64,000 nt of DNA from NCBI GenBank assembly GCA_030694975.1, contig JAUYTU010000008.1:22966-86965 (forward strand), read 5' to 3'. Of the stretch, positions 53,420-61,556 are shown one piece after another. The notes beneath the pieces were generated by a model. It searched no databases, had not been told where the DNA came from, and saw nothing but the letters and a program-made list of their open reading frames with translations. How positions within the stretch are numbered: position 1 is the first letter of the stretch; every line of letters begins with the position of its first letter. This stretch comes from Erysipelotrichaceae bacterium. Lineage in GTDB: Bacteria; Bacillota_I; Bacilli_A; Erysipelotrichales; Erysipelotrichaceae. Made by a program: the position numbers and the translations under genes.

Positions 53420-54187
53420 ATGAAAGGTTCTATCGTCGGCGATGTTGTGGGCTCGATTTACGAGTTTCATAACAACAAGTCGACATCATTTCCACTGTTT
53501 TCCAATCGTTGCCGTTATACGGATGATTCTGTTATGTCCATTGCCACAATGGACGCGCTGCTGAACAAACTCAGTTTTGCAACGGCCTACAAACGTTGGT
53601 ACAGTAAGTATCCCAAAGCGGGGTACGGCCCAAGTTTCAGACGTTGGGCACAGTCAGGCAGTTATTCACCCTACAACAGTTATGGCAATGGCTCAGCGAT
53701 GCGCGTCGCCGCTGTCGCTTGGTGGGCGAAAAGCTTGGAGGAAGCGTTGAAGTTAGCTAAGGAGTCGGCCATGGCCACCCATAATCATCCCGAGGGGGTC
53801 AAGGGTGCGCAAGCCACGGCAGCTGCCATATACATGGCTAGAACCGGTTCAACTAAAGCGCAAATCAAGCAATACATCGAAAAAAGCTTCGGTTATTACC
53901 TCGATGAATCCGTTGATTCTATCCGGGTTTGGTATCGTTACGATGTTTCCTGTCAGGGCACCTGCCCTCAAGCCATTCGTTGTTTCCTGGAGTCCAACGA
54001 CTTCGAACACGCGATTCGCTTGGCGGTGTCAATTGGCGGAGACACTGATACGATTGCTTGTATTACCGGATCGATCGCTGAGGCGATGTTTGGCATCCCT
54101 ACCCCTATAGAGCAACAGGCCATGCGCCGTTTACCCGCCGATTTAAAAGAAGTCGTAGATCAGTTTTACCAGCGAATCGGGAGGTAG
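53420..54187 (+). CDS. ADP-ribosylglycohydrolase family protein (first)
   Basis: The 255-residue DraG-like protein has GSIVGDVVGSIYEF, the metal site YTDDSVMSIATMDALL, NGSAMRVAAVAWW, HNHPEGVKGAQATAAAIYMA and the second metal site SIGGDTDTIACITGSIAEA. All aspartates for the two-metal centre are present. It should remove ADP-ribose from a protein, nucleic acid or O-acetyl ester. It starts 18 bases after the VWA-protease gene and is a close paralogue of the gene at 55063. Confidence 0.94.
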   Translation: MKGSIVGDVVGSIYEFHNNKSTSFPLFSNRCRYTDDSVMSIATMDALLNKLSFATAYKRWYSKYPKAGYGPSFRRWAQSGSYSPYNSYGNGSAMRVAAVAWWAKSLEEALKLAKESAMATHNHPEGVKGAQATAAAIYMARTGSTKAQIKQYIEKSFGYYLDESVDSIRVWYRYDVSCQGTCPQAIRCFLESNDFEHAIRLAVSIGGDTDTIACITGSIAEAMFGIPTPIEQQAMRRLPADLKEVVDQFYQRIGR

Positions 54188-54189
54188 TC

Positions 54190-55017
54190 ATGGAAGAATC
54201 AGATGACTTATATGCCACCCGGTTTATTCATACGATTATGTTAATCAAAGGCCGTGATATTGTTCGAAAAGCTTTTTGTCACAGAGATGAAGAAATGTTG
54301 TTTATTTACTCCACAATGATTAATGAGTTTGAAAGCCGTCCTGGAGAAATATCGCAAGGTCTGGAAATTTATGAGAGTTTTATTTGCAAGTTGGACTGGC
54401 ACAAGGAAAACGGCATTCCGCTATACATTCAAATCGGCAGTGCCAGGCCAAAGGGATCCGATGGGAAGATGTTGAATGCCCTTATATTTACCGACGGTCT
54501 TAGGATGGAGAATCAGGAAGTTATGATGCTCTATCCTTCGATTGATGGTGTTGAGCCGATTATTGAACGCGCCTTTATTCTACCGGCGAGTGAGTGTGAG
54601 GTGGAAATTGATGAAAAGCGATTGTTGACCAACCAGGAGATCAAAGATATTGCGTTAAACTTCGCCGAAAAAGAGTTGCTATCGTCTGGATTCTTGATTG
54701 AGAAAATCAACGATTCAATCGATGCCAATATCAATATTATCGCTAAGAAAGAGCAGTTGGTATGGGGAATTCGTGTCGAAGGCGCATATTATCCATATGT
54801 CGGAAACTGTCCGGAAGGGCTAAAACGATTTCTTGCGGATCATGTCTATGATGGTGTGATGTTCGGCTTATTTACGGTCGGACTGATCAACAATCAGGAG
54901 GGTGAGGAATTTTTTACCCACGACCCTGATCACTGTACCGTTGAGTATCATGGTTTGATACCCTTGGTAGTCGAAGCGTCCGAAAATCCCAACGAAAGCA
55001 GTCCGTGGTTGAATTAA
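54190..55017 (+). CDS. Unrecognised protein between two ADP-ribosylglycohydrolases
   Basis: The start codon lies 2 bases after the previous stop with GGGAGG just before, so it is translated with the glycohydrolase. The 275-residue cytosolic protein is acidic. I see YIQIGSARPKGSDGKMLNALIFTDG and MLYPSIDGVEPIIERAFILPASECEVEIDEKRLLTNQEI in the middle, and LVWGIRVEGAYYPYVGNCPEGLKRFLADHVYDGVMFGL near the end. No catalytic motif or family was recognised. It could be the target, sensor or partner of the neighbouring enzymes. Confidence 0.85.
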   Translation: MEESDDLYATRFIHTIMLIKGRDIVRKAFCHRDEEMLFIYSTMINEFESRPGEISQGLEIYESFICKLDWHKENGIPLYIQIGSARPKGSDGKMLNALIFTDGLRMENQEVMMLYPSIDGVEPIIERAFILPASECEVEIDEKRLLTNQEIKDIALNFAEKELLSSGFLIEKINDSIDANINIIAKKEQLVWGIRVEGAYYPYVGNCPEGLKRFLADHVYDGVMFGLFTVGLINNQEGEEFFTHDPDHCTVEYHGLIPLVVEASENPNESSPWLN

Positions 55018-55062
55018 CCCGGCTGCTTTTGCGTTATAATTAAGGAAAACGGAGGGTCAGTT

Positions 55063-55893
55063 ATGTGGGGAGCTATCATCGGTGATGTCATTGGTTCATT
55101 GTTTGAGAAGTTTAATCATAAAGGTAAGGATATTGAATTATTTCATGCGCTTTCGCATTACACGGATGACACGGTCATGACAATTGCGACGATGGATGCA
55201 CTGCTCAAGGAAATTCCCTTTGAAGTAGCATATAAGGAGTGGTATCGCAAGTATCCTAAAGCTGGTTTTGGACAGCGATTCAGAGAATGGGGTAAGGATG
55301 ACTCGTATGAACCACTAAATAGTTATGGTAATGGTTCAGCCATGCGAGTATCTCCAATATCTTATTGGAAAGATACATTGGAAGAAGTACTGGAACTAGC
55401 AACACAAACAACCAAGGTTACGCATAATCATCCGGAAGGTGTCAAAGGTGCGAAAGCAATTGCTTCTGTAATTTTTTTGGCAAGATCCGGTAGGAGCAAA
55501 AACGAGATTAAAAAGCACGTCGAAGAAACGTATCATTATGACCTAAGCGAGACGACCGACAGTATTCGATCATGGTATAAGTTTGATGTTACATGTCAGG
55601 GTTCTGTGCCTCAAGCGATTCGTTGTTTTTATGAGGCATCGGATTTTGAGGATGCGATTCGCTTGGCAATTTCGATTGGCGGAGATTCGGATACAATTGC
55701 CTGTATGACTGGTTCGATGGCAGAAGCATATTATAAGATTGACGATAAAATCAAGCAAAAAACACTCAATCGCTTACCGAGGGAATTTGTAAATGTGTTC
55801 CATTCATTTCTTGAAAAAACGGGTCAGTTGAGCGATGAGGATCAGATCATCTTCAATAATTATCAACCGCCGAAGGTTAGAAATGTCCAATGA
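55063..55893 (+). CDS. ADP-ribosylglycohydrolase family protein (second)
   Basis: The 276-residue protein has GAIIGDVIGSLFEKFNHKG, YTDDTVMTIATMDALL, NGSAMRVSPISYW, HNHPEGVKGAKAIASVIFLA and SIGGDSDTIACMTGSMAEA. It is a clear duplicate of the protein at 53420, with the same catalytic residues and an added 20-residue tail. GGAGGG precedes the ATG. TATAAT at 55036-55041 could give it an extra promoter, so it may be expressed independently. Confidence 0.94.
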   Translation: MWGAIIGDVIGSLFEKFNHKGKDIELFHALSHYTDDTVMTIATMDALLKEIPFEVAYKEWYRKYPKAGFGQRFREWGKDDSYEPLNSYGNGSAMRVSPISYWKDTLEEVLELATQTTKVTHNHPEGVKGAKAIASVIFLARSGRSKNEIKKHVEETYHYDLSETTDSIRSWYKFDVTCQGSVPQAIRCFYEASDFEDAIRLAISIGGDSDTIACMTGSMAEAYYKIDDKIKQKTLNRLPREFVNVFHSFLEKTGQLSDEDQIIFNNYQPPKVRNVQ

Positions 55894-56012
55894 GAAGCGA
55901 TAAAATTCAGTTATAAAAATGTTTTGACACTTAAAAATTCTGTAGTCAATTTAAGACTTTGGTTTCTGATTTTTTCAAGCTAATGCATAGATTTTAATGT
56001 GTAATGGTAAAC
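55894..56012. other. Gene-free AT-rich gap between the ADPRH operon and the AbiE cassette
   Basis: No open frame, hairpin terminator or RNA gene was recognised in this stretch; it marks the junction with the bracketed AbiE cassette. Confidence 0.4.
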
Positions 56013-56052
56013 ACGGCAAATGCGTAATATCGTTATTTTATGCAAATGCCGT
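56013..56052. repeat. Left bracketing repeat of the AbiE cassette
   Basis: ACGGCAAATGCG (56013-56024) and TGCAAATGCCGT (56041-56052) form an imperfect inverted repeat directly after the toxin stop codon. TGCAAATGCCGT recurs exactly at 58011-58022. Confidence 0.65.
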
Positions 56053-57170
56053 CATTGTACTATTATGAAATTGCTGACTACTCTTAATGACTTTATTAGT
56101 CGATCTCTATCGGTTGTATTATTCACCCTTACTAAGTCTACGATTTTCTTAATACCCATTTGGCCAATAAAATCCTCGTATACTATTTCTTTTCTTGATT
56201 TTTCAAACAGTTCATTATATTCGAATGGACTATCACAGAAAATATATGAAATAAGCTCAATTATATTCACTGAAGCAGAAATAAAGTAGCTTTCATCAAG
56301 ATCAGTATTAACAAATGATTTAAGACTTCTTATCCCCTTCTTCATTTTCTCAAATGTTTCAGGATTTCTTTTTCCTTTCGATAGAAAACACAAAACCACA
56401 CTGATTGTGTCTGTTAGGCAAGCTGTATAATCAATCTCCAGATTTCTTTGTTCGATCTCAAACTTTGACAAACTGATATATCGCATTTTTAAATTCTCTT
56501 TATCTGTAAAATTTTTATAAAGTTCGTTTACATCAAACCATTGCTTGATAACTTCCCTTGATTGATCTCGAAAAGCACCTTCCTTAGACACTCTTTCAAA
56601 TCTCACACCAATAGTATTAGGTGCGAAAGCTGTTAGCTTATCTATCATAATATCCGTTATAGACGGTAGTGACACATATAGGTATGGTTCAGTGGAAAAT
56701 AAAATATCATTTTTGACCTGTTTTTTAACAATACTTAAGTAAGGATTTACTTCAAAAACTGCATCTAATAGAATATACCCATCTTGATCATCATTCTTTT
56801 AAATAGAGTTAAAGAAAAATTTGTAATGAACCTTGGGAAAATGTATATCCGCCCTTTCATCCTTAACAAATTTAATAAACATAGAATCAGGATTAGCGAT
56901 TGTGTTAAATAAACTCTCTAATTTCGCCATATTAGGTCTTGATATTAATATATCAATATCTGTTGAAAATCTCTTTGATTCATCAAGTAATAATATCAAT
57001 GCTGTACCACCTTTAAAGATGAATTCAATTTCCATTGATATGATACTCTCAAGTAAACAAAAGGCAAACAATTGTCTTTCAAGAGTTATATTCTTCACTG
57101 GATTATCAGTTCGACTCTCAATCCATAGCTTTAAACGATCTTTATCCTTAAGGATTGCTTGATCTAGCAA
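56052..57170 (-). pseudogene. AbiEii-family nucleotidyltransferase toxin, interrupted by one in-frame TAA
   Basis: The frame from TTG at 57170 to TGA at 56052-56054 is 373 codons with a single TAA at 56799-56801 and no frameshift. Before the stop (123 residues) is the nucleotidyltransferase core: FIFKGGTALILLLDES and RFSTDIDILI with the GG(S/T) and DxD residues. After it (248 codons) the frame goes on as KNDDQDGYILLDAVFEVNPYL and SLPSITDIMIDKLTAFAPNTIGV, the family's second half. AbiEii toxins transfer nucleotides to tRNA or related targets. The TTG start overlaps the antitoxin gene by 7 bases, with AGGTG upstream. A real nonsense mutation, read-through or a sequencing error are all possible. 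Confidence 0.85.
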
Positions 57171-57955
57171 CGAAATTCACCTCTATTCAAATCATAGCTC
57201 AATTCATTCTCAACAAATTTTGATATTTCTTCATAAATACCTCGATTTTTTGCATAATAGAACAACTTCTGAAAATTTACACAATAAGCTTTTAAAGCAC
57301 CTTCAAAGATATGGTTTAACTCACTATAAAAACTATAAGTACTTGATTCTGCATATATATCTACAAGTATTTTTTCAATTGATGGTTTAAAAACAATCCT
57401 TGAAGATCTACTAATATGTACATTTGCCGCAATCTTACTATTGTAAGGCTTATCAAGTGGAGCTCGTGTGTTTAATTTCTTTAGTATTATCTGGTTCTCT
57501 TTATGCATGTAGAATTCTAGTTCTTTTTTATTAGGTTCCAATAGAACATTATAGTCGTGTTTTAGAAAGTCAAAAACAAGTTCCAAATATTGCTTATTTG
57601 TTTCAACAATTGTGTAATAGTCAATTGGCATCAAGTTCAAGTACAGGGATAGAAATCCTGTGTTCCAAATGCATATATCTAAGTTATCGAATCTATCTTC
57701 AATTTTACTTTGCAGTAACAAATCACTTTTGGTATACTCGTATGAAAATGGTTTTAGCTTTCCGTTATACTTGAATTTTCTATCGTTGAATTTGTGTAAT
57801 ACATTTGCCTTAATTAAATCTATTAAATAGAATCTCAGATAACTAGAGTTTCTTTCTGGATTTATCTTTAAAATAAAACTCAATAATTCCTCTCTTGTAA
57901 CTAGATTCTTTTCCATCATAAAATCATTAATTTTGGAAATTTCATCTTTCTTCAT
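57164..57955 (-). CDS. AbiEi-like antitoxin/transcriptional repressor
   Basis: The 263-residue protein has an N-terminal winged-helix region (MEKNLVTREELLSFILKINPERNSSYLRFYLIDLIKANVLHKFN) followed by a domain with ICIWNTGFLSLYLNLMP and LLEPNKKELEFYMHKENQIILKKLNTRAPLD as in AbiEi-like antitoxins encoded before AbiEii toxins. GGGAGG precedes the ATG. The large inverted repeat at its promoter fits autoregulation as shown for AbiEi of streptococci. It is intact, while its toxin gene is not. Confidence 0.82.
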   Translation of the reverse strand: MKKDEISKINDFMMEKNLVTREELLSFILKINPERNSSYLRFYLIDLIKANVLHKFNDRKFKYNGKLKPFSYEYTKSDLLLQSKIEDRFDNLDICIWNTGFLSLYLNLMPIDYYTIVETNKQYLELVFDFLKHDYNVLLEPNKKELEFYMHKENQIILKKLNTRAPLDKPYNSKIAANVHISRSSRIVFKPSIEKILVDIYAESSTYSFYSELNHIFEGALKAYCVNFQKLFYYAKNRGIYEEISKFVENELSYDLNRGEFRC

Positions 57956-57969
57956 AAAATACCTCCCAC

Positions 57970-58022
57970 ATTATATTATCATACGGCATTTGCAAATAAT
58001 ATACTATTTTTGCAAATGCCGT
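57970..58022 (-). promoter_or_regulatory. AbiEi promoter with perfect 14-base inverted repeat operator
   Basis: Arms ACGGCATTTGCAAA (57983-57996) and TTTGCAAATGCCGT (58009-58022) are exact complements with a 12-base spacer. TATAAT lies at 57970-57975 on the minus strand, placing the left arm on the -35 region. The right arm repeats the motif found past the other end of the cassette. Confidence 0.75.
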
Positions 58023-58048
58023 ATTTATATAAGACATCAATATCAATA

Positions 58049-58074
58049 AAAAGAACTCTCAAAACTGAGAGTTC
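58049..58074 (-). terminator. Terminator of tRNA-Leu
   Basis: GAACTCTCA, GTTT, TGAGAGTTC then TTTTT on the minus strand, 14 bases after the tRNA. Confidence 0.88.
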
Positions 58075-58087
58075 AAATTGTGACACA

Positions 58088-58170
58088 TGGTGCACCAGAT
58101 GGGACTCGAACCCACACGGTCGCCCATACGCGCCTGAAGCGTACGCGTCTGCCAATTCCGCCACTGGTGC
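58088..58170 (-). tRNA. tRNA-Leu(CAG)
   Basis: Acceptor GCACCAG/CTGGTGC, D-arm with GGCGGAATTGGCAGAC, anticodon stem TACGC/GCGTA enclosing TTCAGGC (CAG), variable arm, T-arm GGGTTCGAGTCCC and encoded CCA. Confidence 0.95.
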
Positions 58171-58175
58171 ATTTT

Positions 58176-58214
58176 CTTGAGTCCTTTTATATTATATGCA
58201 AACAAGGACTCAAG
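58176..58214 (-). promoter_or_regulatory. tRNA-Leu promoter flanked by an 11-base inverted repeat
   Basis: TATAAT (58190-58195 region, minus strand) lies between CTTGAGTCCTT and its exact complement AAGGACTCAAG. No T run follows, so it is not a standard terminator of the DJ-1 gene upstream. Confidence 0.55.
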
Positions 58215-58226
58215 AGCAATAGGTAT

Positions 58227-58778
58227 TTAGTCCAACAAGTTGAATAACATGGCTTTATGCAATTTTGATGCATCGCCATCCAATAAATTTACCAAGGTAA
58301 ATGCAAACTCAGGTACCGTCGCAACGCCGCGACTGGTCACCAGATTTCCATCAATAACAACCAAGTCCTCAAGATATTCCGCACCGTCATAGGTTTTATC
58401 ACCAGCAGAAACAGGGTATGAAGTTAGTTTGCGATCCTTAATGATTCCGGCAGCTGCCAATACCGATGGTGCCGCACAGATTGCTGCAATCCATTTCCCC
58501 TTTTTGTCAAACTGACGAAGCAAATCCAATACCCGTTGATCTGCCATTAAGTTGGTTGCTCCTGGTAACCCACCGGGTAAGAAAATCATGTCGTAATCGA
58601 TGAGATCTTCTCCAACTAAGCGATCGGAAACCACCTTGATATCATGCGATCCTCGAACAATTTCTTTGTCGATGGAAACCAAATCAACCTTAAGCCCCGC
58701 TCTTCTTAAAATATCGACTGTAGCTAATGCTTCCGTTTCTTCAAATCCATCCGCAAGCATACATGCAATTTTTTTCAT
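58227..58778 (-). CDS. DJ-1/PfpI family protein
   Basis: The 183-residue protein has MLADGFEETEALATVDILRRAG, the PGGLPGATNL turn, the nucleophile elbow IAAICAAPSVLAAAG and SRGVATVPEFA, which are DJ-1 (YajL-like) hallmarks with the reactive Cys. Members act as deglycases, glyoxalases or redox sensors; activity is debated. The ATG at 58778 has AAGGATG upstream. It lies 38 bases after the PEPCK-like gene. Confidence 0.94.
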   Translation of the reverse strand: MKKIACMLADGFEETEALATVDILRRAGLKVDLVSIDKEIVRGSHDIKVVSDRLVGEDLIDYDMIFLPGGLPGATNLMADQRVLDLLRQFDKKGKWIAAICAAPSVLAAAGIIKDRKLTSYPVSAGDKTYDGAEYLEDLVVIDGNLVTSRGVATVPEFAFTLVNLLDGDASKLHKAMLFNLLD

Positions 58779-58815
58779 ATCATCACATCCTTTTCTCAAT
58801 TCTAACACTTTTACA

Positions 58816-60513
58816 CTATTTTTTGTAAACGTCGCTCAAAATTGCTTTGGCTGTTTTATATAAGTGATCCATGCCCATTTCCTTAACTCCCAAACCCGTA
58901 TAGACTTCTCCGGTCAGCACTCCGTCATGATCCAACGCTTCAAAGTATTGATCAATCAAATGATCGCAAAGTTCTTGCTCTTGCATTGGACCAAAAGGAT
59001 TGGCAAAGTAGGTGGTACTTACACCGGATTCATCCGTTGTTCCCAAGGCCATCCGCTTACCCATGATAAAGGTATCTTTCATATCCAATGCCCTATTTGC
59101 CAGATGCATGCCCTCTTTATTATCATAGTTATTGGCATACAGGAAATAGTCCACCGGATGATTCTTAGTAATCTGTGCATAAGTGCTCACCGGAATAATA
59201 ACGCGCGCATTGGCTGTTTCCGGATTCATGAAAATGCTTCGCTCCATATTTTTGTATGGGCTTCCGGCATCCAAATCATCCAATCGCACAAACGCACCAA
59301 TTTCCGTTCCCTGAGCCACGACTTTACCATTTTCCAAATGCAGGGTTCCCATATCGTCGAAGATAACATCGATTTTCGCAAGTTGAGGATGTTTTAACAT
59401 CTCAATCGCTTCAATCGTCTCACTTTTTCCGGCACCGGAATCACCGATGAATATCAAACCCTTAACCGTGCCATCTTTGAAATGTAAGTTGACCATCGAC
59501 CCATGCAATGGCAACCTTCCTTTACGCATCATCGCGGCATTATGTAAGGTTAGCACCATCTTTTTCATATAGCCGAAATAGTCAATGCGTGGTTGGTAAG
59601 GTACCACCCCGGTGTACACGCGATTGCTATCATCATAGAAATAGGTGCACTCCGTTTCACCGGTTTTTACACCGAAAAACAAAATACAGTCTGGTTTGCG
59701 TTTTAACACTTCTTTTTGCTCCGCAAGTTCAAATAAGTTCGCCAATGAAATTCCCGAGAATGTGAAATCTCGATGGAAATTAATGAAGATCAGCAACTGA
59801 CCGACTTTCGCAGGGTAGCAGAAATATTCATCTTTATTGACAGGCAATTGAGCCACACTGATGGGAGAGACAAGTTTGAACGATCCTGACCGCGTTGTGC
59901 TCTTTGGATGCAACAATAACGGTGTTCTGAGTAATATTGAATCGATAAACGGAATTCCTTTTGCTACTTCATATCCGGGCAATATTGACCACTTGATATC
60001 GCGAACGACCATCGAAGCATTCGATCCGGCATTCAATTGACGATACACATGATTGCGACTGCCTTGTATTTTTTCTTGGGCACTGCGATAAACCGAGAGT
60101 ATCAATGAGTTGAACTTCGTATCCGCATCAATAAAGTTGGTAATCAGATTGCCTTGAGAAGAGCTTTGCTTAATGATGGTGCACCGCTGAAAAGAGCGCC
60201 AATAATTATACACATCCTCAACGACTTCTAAGAGTTTTTCAGGTTGCTTGAGATACGGTGAGTCAATTTCATCCAACTCTAAAACTAATAGTAGTTTCAA
60301 TAAATGTACCAGATTATCTGCAGCTTCCTCATTGCTTTTACCACCCACAACATACGCATGTAAGTTTGGATAATCTGCTTGGACTTTTTTAATGTAGGAC
60401 AGGATGACGCCCTTGAAACTATCCGAAGAAACGATCTCGTTGGTCGTTGAGTAATAACGTTGGGAAAAGTTGATCAATGCGGTATTTTTATTTAAGTAAA
60501 AGGACTCTCTCAT
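58816..60513 (-). CDS. PEPCK/HPr-kinase-fold ATPase
   Basis: The 565-residue protein has a C-terminal nucleotide-binding half with Walker A LIFIGDSGAGKSETIEAI, then DVIFDDMGTLH and the PEPCK-like MNPETANARVIIP and GKRMALGTTDESG. Its P-loop GDSGAGKSE is closer to HPr kinase than to the GLSGTGKTT of ATP-dependent PEP carboxykinase. The N-terminal 300 residues match neither. Related proteins are annotated as PEPCK in some Erysipelotrichia, so it may be a true carboxykinase or a kinase with another substrate. GGAGGG precedes the ATG at 60513. Confidence 0.75.
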   Translation of the reverse strand: MRESFYLNKNTALINFSQRYYSTTNEIVSSDSFKGVILSYIKKVQADYPNLHAYVVGGKSNEEAADNLVHLLKLLLVLELDEIDSPYLKQPEKLLEVVEDVYNYWRSFQRCTIIKQSSSQGNLITNFIDADTKFNSLILSVYRSAQEKIQGSRNHVYRQLNAGSNASMVVRDIKWSILPGYEVAKGIPFIDSILLRTPLLLHPKSTTRSGSFKLVSPISVAQLPVNKDEYFCYPAKVGQLLIFINFHRDFTFSGISLANLFELAEQKEVLKRKPDCILFFGVKTGETECTYFYDDSNRVYTGVVPYQPRIDYFGYMKKMVLTLHNAAMMRKGRLPLHGSMVNLHFKDGTVKGLIFIGDSGAGKSETIEAIEMLKHPQLAKIDVIFDDMGTLHLENGKVVAQGTEIGAFVRLDDLDAGSPYKNMERSIFMNPETANARVIIPVSTYAQITKNHPVDYFLYANNYDNKEGMHLANRALDMKDTFIMGKRMALGTTDESGVSTTYFANPFGPMQEQELCDHLIDQYFEALDHDGVLTGEVYTGLGVKEMGMDHLYKTAKAILSDVYKK

Positions 60514-60600
60514 AAGTAACCCTCCAAATATCAACATTATATCAGAAATGCAAGAAAATATGTTTTTTACATGTAAGAAATGAAACAAATGATCATCCAA

Positions 60601-61317
60601 TTAGCGTAAAATCGAGATTACAACGGACAGCCCAATCATTAAGACATTGGAGTAACTGTGCATAATCATTGGATAGATGATACTTCTTGATTTCTCATAG
60701 CAATCGCCATAGAAATATCCAAGGACTATCGCATAGAAAACCTGAAAAACTGAGTAGGAAATACTAAAAGGATTGAATGAGAATCCGATGTGAGCAATCC
60801 CAAAGATGATGGAAGCAAATAAAACAGCGTAGCTTAAATGCTTATTGATTCGTCGATCGGTTACCAACCCCGCAAACACACTGATCGCAAAAGCTCTGAA
60901 AATCAACTCCTCTGAAGGTCCGGATAAGAGTAACTGAAATCCTAAATAACCTGCGATATTCCGAGTGGTTAACGGATATGCAAAAGACACGATGCCACCA
61001 CTGACCATGGTTATTAAATAGGCTATGAGGGTATAAACTGTAAACACCAAAATAAACCTCTTTAAATACTTCATTCCTTCAAGCTTATCACCCCAACCTA
61101 GGTTAAACTTGATTTTGAAGGTGTTAGATACGATTAGCATGATTGGAATAATAACAAGTGCCTGCACAATATGATGGACACTGATCCACATGAATGCTCC
61201 ATCCGGATCAATTGTTGAGAAATCGAATAAATTTGCCACTAAACTTCCAATTCTAGGTGCTATCAGTAGAACAAATGCCAGTATAAGCATAACCATAATC
61301 TTTTGAAAAAAATTCAT
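60601..61317 (-). CDS. CPBP-family intramembrane glutamic endopeptidase
   Basis: About seven membrane helices in 238 residues. GPSEELIFRAFAISVFAGLV carries the catalytic EExxxR, IIFGIAHIGF the conserved His and YPMIMHSYSNVLMIG the last HxxxN motif. Bacterial CPBP proteins act in bacteriocin self-immunity or peptide processing; no bacteriocin gene is adjacent. Confidence 0.9.
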   Translation of the reverse strand: MNFFQKIMVMLILAFVLLIAPRIGSLVANLFDFSTIDPDGAFMWISVHHIVQALVIIPIMLIVSNTFKIKFNLGWGDKLEGMKYLKRFILVFTVYTLIAYLITMVSGGIVSFAYPLTTRNIAGYLGFQLLLSGPSEELIFRAFAISVFAGLVTDRRINKHLSYAVLFASIIFGIAHIGFSFNPFSISYSVFQVFYAIVLGYFYGDCYEKSRSIIYPMIMHSYSNVLMIGLSVVISILR

Positions 61318-61380
61318 TTTTGTTTCCCCCTTTTATTTTTACATTTCTTTTATTATACCCTAACTTTAAGCAATGCTACA

Positions 61381-61527
61381 TCAATCGATATCCACTTCAT
61401 CAATCAAATGTAGACCTTCTGATGTAAACAAGTAGTGCTGTTCGCACACATGATTCAAAAACTGGCGATTCATGAGATACTGCCAGAATAGTCCCATCAA
61501 ACTGTTCAAACATTAACAAAAAGACAG
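61381..61527 (-). pseudogene. Remnant of an ABC-F ATPase C-terminus
   Basis: On the minus strand one frame reads LMFEQFDGTILAVSHE and, after a one-base shift, continues RQFLNHVCEQHYLFTSEGLHLIDEVDID and a stop. Together they restore the ABC-F end (GTLLFVSHDRxFxNxV). The extra T lies right after the SHE codons, near 61470. No start, Walker or signature motif is left upstream. It is the only recognisable content of the 240-base gap between CPBP and GNAT genes. Confidence 0.7.
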
Positions 61528-61556
61528 AACTTATACCTCAAAATTTCAACTGTTCA

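Noticed and set aside
51574..55893. TerD/TerY tellurite-resistance cluster
   Set aside because: A VWA protein is present, but no TerD-type proteins, TerC or phosphatase/kinase partners are encoded.
58864..59397. 177-residue plus-strand frame
   Set aside because: Antisense to the PEPCK-like gene; composition and lack of a ribosome site mark it as a shadow.
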